Position numbers and translations under genes: made by a program
Shown: one piece after another, positions 60,992 through 64,000 of the stretch
Layout: the number at the start of each line of letters is the position of its first letter
Position numbering within the stretch: position 1 is the stretch's first letter
Notes under the pieces: generated by a model
Database searches by the model: none
What the model saw: the letters and a program-made list of their open reading frames with translations, nothing else
What the model was told of the DNA's origin: nothing
Assembly (NCBI GenBank): GCA_963774155.1
Contig: CAVZDW010000008.1
Span: forward strand, 434,001-498,000
DNA length: 64,000 nt
Source: DASSUW01 sp963774155
GTDB lineage: Bacteria; Actinomycetota; Thermoleophilia; Solirubrobacterales; Solirubrobacteraceae
Reading direction: 5' to 3'

Positions 60992-61162
60992 TCAGCCGCG
61001 CACCCGTTCAAGCTCCTCCGGCTGGAAGAAGTGCGTTCCCAGCCCGTCGAGCTTGACGTGGAAGGCGACGCCTCGCCACTCGATGACCTCACCCTCGTGG
61101 CCGTCCACGGGCGCGCGGCGGTTGACCACCCGGACCCGCGCGCCTGCGGTTACGGCAGCCAT
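60992..61162 (-). CDS. 56-aa KOW/SH3-like small protein
   Basis: A short basic-to-acidic protein: AGARVRVVNRRAPVDGHEGE then VIEWRGVAFHVKLDGLG and FFQPEELERVR. The pattern (VRVVN...GHEGEVI...F.VKLDG...F.PEELE) is a KOW-like beta-barrel as in small actinobacterial RNA- or nucleic-acid-associated proteins. Its codons are GC3-rich and the frame is complete. No ribosome binding site is obvious. Partner unknown. Confidence 0.55.
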   Translation of the reverse strand: MAAVTAGARVRVVNRRAPVDGHEGEVIEWRGVAFHVKLDGLGTHFFQPEELERVRG

Positions 61163-61373
61163 CAGACGGACGTGTCGTTGACCGTCGCGGACGTCACGCG
61201 AACGCGGCGGTCGTCTGGGCGTTCTGAAGATGGCGGAGCATCTGGCGATAGCGGCGAATGTGTCGGCTCATGCCAAGCAGAATCCCAGCGCGAGGCCGGC
61301 GCCGACACCGAGGCACCCTGCGAACGCGCTCGCGGATCACCCCACCCGCGGGGTGCGGAGAGCCGTAGCCCGT

Positions 61374-62255
61374 TCAGCTTTGGTCGGTCGCGCGCGCCGA
61401 CTCGTCGCGGTCGACGGTGGCCGCCCAGCTCCCGAGCAGGTTCAGCGTCTCCTCGGCGCGTGAGCCGGGCTCGGCGGCGTAGGTGGAGAGCGTCAGCCCG
61501 TGGTCGGCGGCGAGGTCCAGGCGGTTGAAGCTCAGGCTGAGGTCGCCGACGACGGGGTGGTGGAAGTGCTTGATGGCCGTGGAGTGGAAGCGCACGTTGT
61601 GTGCGGCCCAGTGGGTGCGGAACGCCTCGCTTTGCGTCGCGAGCTCGCCGACGAGGTCTGAGAGGTCGCGGTCGTACGGGTCGCGGCCTGCGGCCGAGCG
61701 GAGGATGGCGGCGGTCTCGCGGGCGGCGCGGTCCCAGTCGGCGTAGAAGGTCGCCGCCCGGGGATCGAGGAAGACGAACCGGGCGTGGTTGGCCGGCCGG
61801 GCGGGGCCGGCGTAGAGCTCGGAGAACAGCGCGCGTCCGAGCGCGTTGGCGGCCAGGATGTCGAGCCGCCCGTTGCCGACGATCGCGGCGGCTCCGGTGA
61901 TCGCGTCGAGGGTCCACTGGACCTCCGGCCGGATGCGGTGCGCCGGTTGGCGCCGGCGGTGGCGTGCTGTGGTGGGTTGGGCGGCGCGGGCCAGGTCGAA
62001 GAGGTGGGTGCGCTCGGCGTCGTCGAGTTGGAGCGCCCGGGCCAGTGCTTCCAGCACGCTCTCCGAGGCGCCGCTCATATCTCCGCGCTCCAAGCGCGTG
62101 TAGTACGGGACGCTCACGCCGGCCAGCACGGCGACCTCCTCACGGCGCAGTCCCGGAACGCGGCGACTGCCGTACGACGCCAACCCGGCCTGTTCGGGCG
62201 TGATCCGGGCGCGGCGCGAGGTGAGGAACTCGCGGATCTCCTTCTTCGTCTCCAC
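61374..62255 (-). CDS. XRE-type regulator with MmyB-like ligand-binding domain
   Basis: A 293-aa cytosolic transcription factor. N-terminal helix-turn-helix (about 10-75): YGSRRVPGLRREEVAVLAGV and SVPYYTRLERGDMSGASESV; the rest (about 90-293) is a PAS-like MmyB domain with ANALGRALFSELYAGP, FLDPRAATFYADWDRAARET, FRTHWAAHNVRFHSTAIKHF and HHPVVGDLSLSFNRLDL. Such regulators usually control a divergent short-chain or aldo-keto reductase gene, as here. GTG 62255 lies 7 nt after a -10-like TACGCT, so the mRNA may be leaderless. Confidence 0.9.
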   Translation of the reverse strand: METKKEIREFLTSRRARITPEQAGLASYGSRRVPGLRREEVAVLAGVSVPYYTRLERGDMSGASESVLEALARALQLDDAERTHLFDLARAAQPTTARHRRRQPAHRIRPEVQWTLDAITGAAAIVGNGRLDILAANALGRALFSELYAGPARPANHARFVFLDPRAATFYADWDRAARETAAILRSAAGRDPYDRDLSDLVGELATQSEAFRTHWAAHNVRFHSTAIKHFHHPVVGDLSLSFNRLDLAADHGLTLSTYAAEPGSRAEETLNLLGSWAATVDRDESARATDQS

Positions 62256-62286
62256 GCCCGAAAGCGTAGATCCGGCTGATCGCCGC

Positions 62287-62326
62287 TGGGAGACCCTGCC
62301 AGTACCTCTCTCAGCAGGGACTCCCA
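62287..62326. promoter_or_regulatory. operator for the MmyB-like regulator / AKR divergon
   Basis: A long imperfect palindrome: TGGGAGACCCTGC (62287-62299) and GCAGGGACTCCCA (62314-62326), 12 of 13 positions paired, with a 14-bp spacer. It is centred between the two divergent start codons, so it can control both genes. Confidence 0.65.
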
Positions 62327-62380
62327 CCCTCGCGAGATCCGCGGTTTGCTGAGAGCCGTCCACGAACCGGAGGCAATCTC

Positions 62381-63358
62381 ATGAAGCACATATCGCTAGG
62401 CGGACTGGACGTCTCGCGCATCGGGCTCGGCACGATGGCGATGTCCGGCTACTACCTGGATCCGGACAGCAGCGACGCCGAGTCGATCCGCACCATCCAG
62501 CGGGCACTGGAGTTGGGCGTCACCCACATCGACACCGCCGAGATCTACGGTCCCTACGCCAACGAGGAACTCGTCGGCCGCGCCCTGAAGGGGCGTCGCG
62601 ACGGTGTCGTGCTCGCGACGAAGTTCGGCCTGGTCTCGCACGACGGCGCCGGACCTGGAGTGCTCGACAGCAGCCCGGCGAACATCCGGACCGCGGTCGA
62701 GGGCTCGCTGAAGCGGCTGGGTACCGACCGCATCGACCTCTACTACCAGCACCGGGTCGACCCGAACACGCCCATCGAGGACACCGTCGGCGCGCTGGCC
62801 GATCTCGTGGCCGAGGGCAAGCTCCTGCACATCGGCCTGTCCGAGGCCGGGCCCGAAACGATCCGCCGCGCCCACGCCGTGCACCCGATCGCGGCGCTGC
62901 AGACCGAGTACTCCCTGTGGACCCGGGACCCGGAGGCCGAGCTGCTGCCGCTGCTGCGCGAGCTGGGCATCGGCTTCGTGCCCTACTCGCCGCTCGGGCA
63001 CGGCTTCCTCACCGGGACGATCCGCTCCGCCGACCAGATCGCCGACGACGACTGGCGCAAGGGCAACCCGCGCTTCACCGAGGGCAACTTCGAGACGAAC
63101 CTCCGCATCGTCGACGAGCTCGAGGCCGTCGCTTCCGAGGTCGGCGCCACACCGGCGCAGGCCGCGCTCGCCTGGCTGCTCGCGCAGGGCGACGACATCG
63201 GCCCGATCCCCGGCACCAAGCGCGTGTCCCGCGTCGAGGAGAACACGGCGGCCGACGGTGTCGAGCTGAGCCCGCAGCAGATCGACCGGCTCAACGATCT
63301 CACGCCGGCCACCGGCGAGCGCCACGACGAGGCGAACATGTCCACCGTCGACCGCTGA
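62381..63358 (+). CDS. aldo/keto reductase
   Basis: A 325-aa TIM-barrel NADPH-dependent reductase. The catalytic tetrad is complete: Asp and Tyr in HIDTAEIYGPYANEE, Lys in LATKFG and His in LYYQHRVDP. NADP-binding IPGTKRVSRVEEN near the C-terminus is typical. It likely reduces aldehydes or ketones and is under control of the divergent MmyB-type regulator. ATG 62381 follows GGAGG by 7 nt. Confidence 0.93.
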   Translation: MKHISLGGLDVSRIGLGTMAMSGYYLDPDSSDAESIRTIQRALELGVTHIDTAEIYGPYANEELVGRALKGRRDGVVLATKFGLVSHDGAGPGVLDSSPANIRTAVEGSLKRLGTDRIDLYYQHRVDPNTPIEDTVGALADLVAEGKLLHIGLSEAGPETIRRAHAVHPIAALQTEYSLWTRDPEAELLPLLRELGIGFVPYSPLGHGFLTGTIRSADQIADDDWRKGNPRFTEGNFETNLRIVDELEAVASEVGATPAQAALAWLLAQGDDIGPIPGTKRVSRVEENTAADGVELSPQQIDRLNDLTPATGERHDEANMSTVDR

Positions 63359-63366
63359 CCGCGGCC

Positions 63367-64000
63367 CTAGTCGCGCGCCAGGTAGGCGAGCACCTCCTTC
63401 TCGTGATCGACGTACGCGTCGCCGCTGACGTCGATCACGACTCGTTCGATGGTGCCGCCGACGAAGGGGAACGGGCCCGCGTAGTCGGAGGACACGGAGG
63501 AGCCGTTGCCGCGTCCGACCGACGCACCGCTGCCGCTGAGGCCGAACATCCCGGGCTGGGTCATCACCTCGCCGCTGCCCACCGCCTCGGTGTCGACGTA
63601 GAGCGTCAGCGTCCCGGTGGCGCTCATCGTCTTCTCGTCGTCGCCCGTCTTCTGGAATTCCGCCGTGAGGACGTGGCTGCCGTTGGGCACCTCCGCCGCG
63701 GAGCTGACGGTCTGCTCCTTCTCGTCGAGCCAGTTGTAGGTGTAGTGCAGCCGCCCGTCCCGCAGGTACAGCGCGTGGCCGCCGGCTCGCGCGCCCTGCG
63801 AGAAGAGCACGCCCTCGGCCTCGGGCGTCTGGAGGTCCACGGCTGCGGCGATCGTGAACGAGCGCCGCCGGACGTTGACCGAGACCGACTCCGGCACCTC
63901 GGCCGCTCCGGGGTAGTAGACGTAGCGGTCACGCGGCTCACTCGGCTGCGGCCGCACGTCCGAGATGATCTCGAGCGCGGTCCGGTCGTCCAGCGGCAGG
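63367..64000 (-). CDS. arylsulfatase, C-terminal part (truncated by window edge)
   Basis: The 3' end of a large gene that enters from the right. The visible 211 residues start LDDRTALEII and contain DRYVYYPGAAEVPESVSVNV, a lectin-like beta-sandwich (FSQGARAGGHALYLRDGRLH, YTYNWLDEKEQTV, TLYVDTEAVGSG, TQPGMFGLSGSGASVGRG) and end VDHEKEVLAYLARD. This is the accessory domain found after the catalytic part of actinobacterial arylsulfatases; the formylglycine motif CxPxR is beyond the edge. The enzyme cleaves sulfate esters. It is convergent with the aldo/keto reductase. Confidence 0.82.
   Translation of the reverse strand, partial: LPLDDRTALEIISDVRPQPSEPRDRYVYYPGAAEVPESVSVNVRRRSFTIAAAVDLQTPEAEGVLFSQGARAGGHALYLRDGRLHYTYNWLDEKEQTVSSAAEVPNGSHVLTAEFQKTGDDEKTMSATGTLTLYVDTEAVGSGEVMTQPGMFGLSGSGASVGRGNGSSVSSDYAGPFPFVGGTIERVVIDVSGDAYVDHEKEVLAYLARD

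Noticed and set aside
61194..61271. 25-aa minus-strand frame preceded by a hydrophobic mini-frame with an ATGA overlap
   Set aside because: Too short and without a start codon for the upstream part; coupling alone is not enough evidence.

Overview
The window is about 70% GC, has short intergenic gaps, and many genes are coupled through ATGA or GTGA overlaps. The gene content (Tat-exported PhoD and PhoX phosphatases, a BTAD-type regulator, OmpR-type two-component pairs, cytochrome bd, a collagen-like secreted protein, MmyB-type regulator, PgaC-like synthase) points to a free-living high-GC actinobacterium. A Thermoleophilia/Solirubrobacterales-like soil organism is my best guess, but this is inference. 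It is chromosomal: three tRNA genes (Gly-GCC, Cys-GCA, Val-GAC) and no insertion sequence, phage gene or CRISPR array were seen.

Layout. 0-7 kb: start of a glucan phosphorylase, a large BTAD/AAA regulator, a secreted M36 metalloprotease. 7-13 kb: SUI1-type factor, SpoIIE-type phosphatase, an F420/NADP-type reductase behind an operator-rich spacer, and cydAB with a third small membrane gene. 13-18 kb: phoD, nadK and phoX, with a four-unit PHO-box-like array before phoX. 18-24.7 kb: a VanR/VanS-like pair divergent from a five-gene envelope operon (VanY-like peptidase, lipoprotein, membrane-fusion protein, ABC ATPase, permease), ending at tRNA-Gly. 24.8-30 kb: a frameshifted propeller gene, a second OmpR-type pair, a DUF4173 membrane protein, a methyltransferase. 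30-37 kb: a divergent carboxylate-metabolism block (crotonase, CoA-transferase and PLP aminotransferase facing an FAD/Fe-S dehydrogenase and a MatC-type transporter). 37-47 kb: ftsH, a broken epimerase, MFS, Ig-like and collagen-like exported proteins, DASS transporter plus beta-decarboxylating dehydrogenase. 47-50.6 kb: a decayed zone next to tRNA-Val. 50.6-64 kb: ArsR-SRPBCC-reductase operon, copper oxidase with flavoprotein, PgaC/PgaD-like pair with an HD protein, assorted oxidoreductases, and the end of an arylsulfatase.

Regulation is the most coherent theme. Four promoters carry direct repeats with an exact 11-bp period, the spacing used by OmpR/PhoB/SARP winged-helix regulators; two of them sit in front of OmpR-type regulator genes. 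Several inverted-repeat operators mark single-gene or divergent promoters. Many start codons lie 6-8 nt after a TANNNT-like -10 box with no ribosome binding site, suggesting widespread leaderless transcripts.

Caution on sequence quality: at least six otherwise conserved genes are broken by single-base indels, two of them in G runs, so some breaks may be sequencing errors. The deacetylase remnant at 47.5-48.4 kb is different: it needs many shifts and looks truly decayed.
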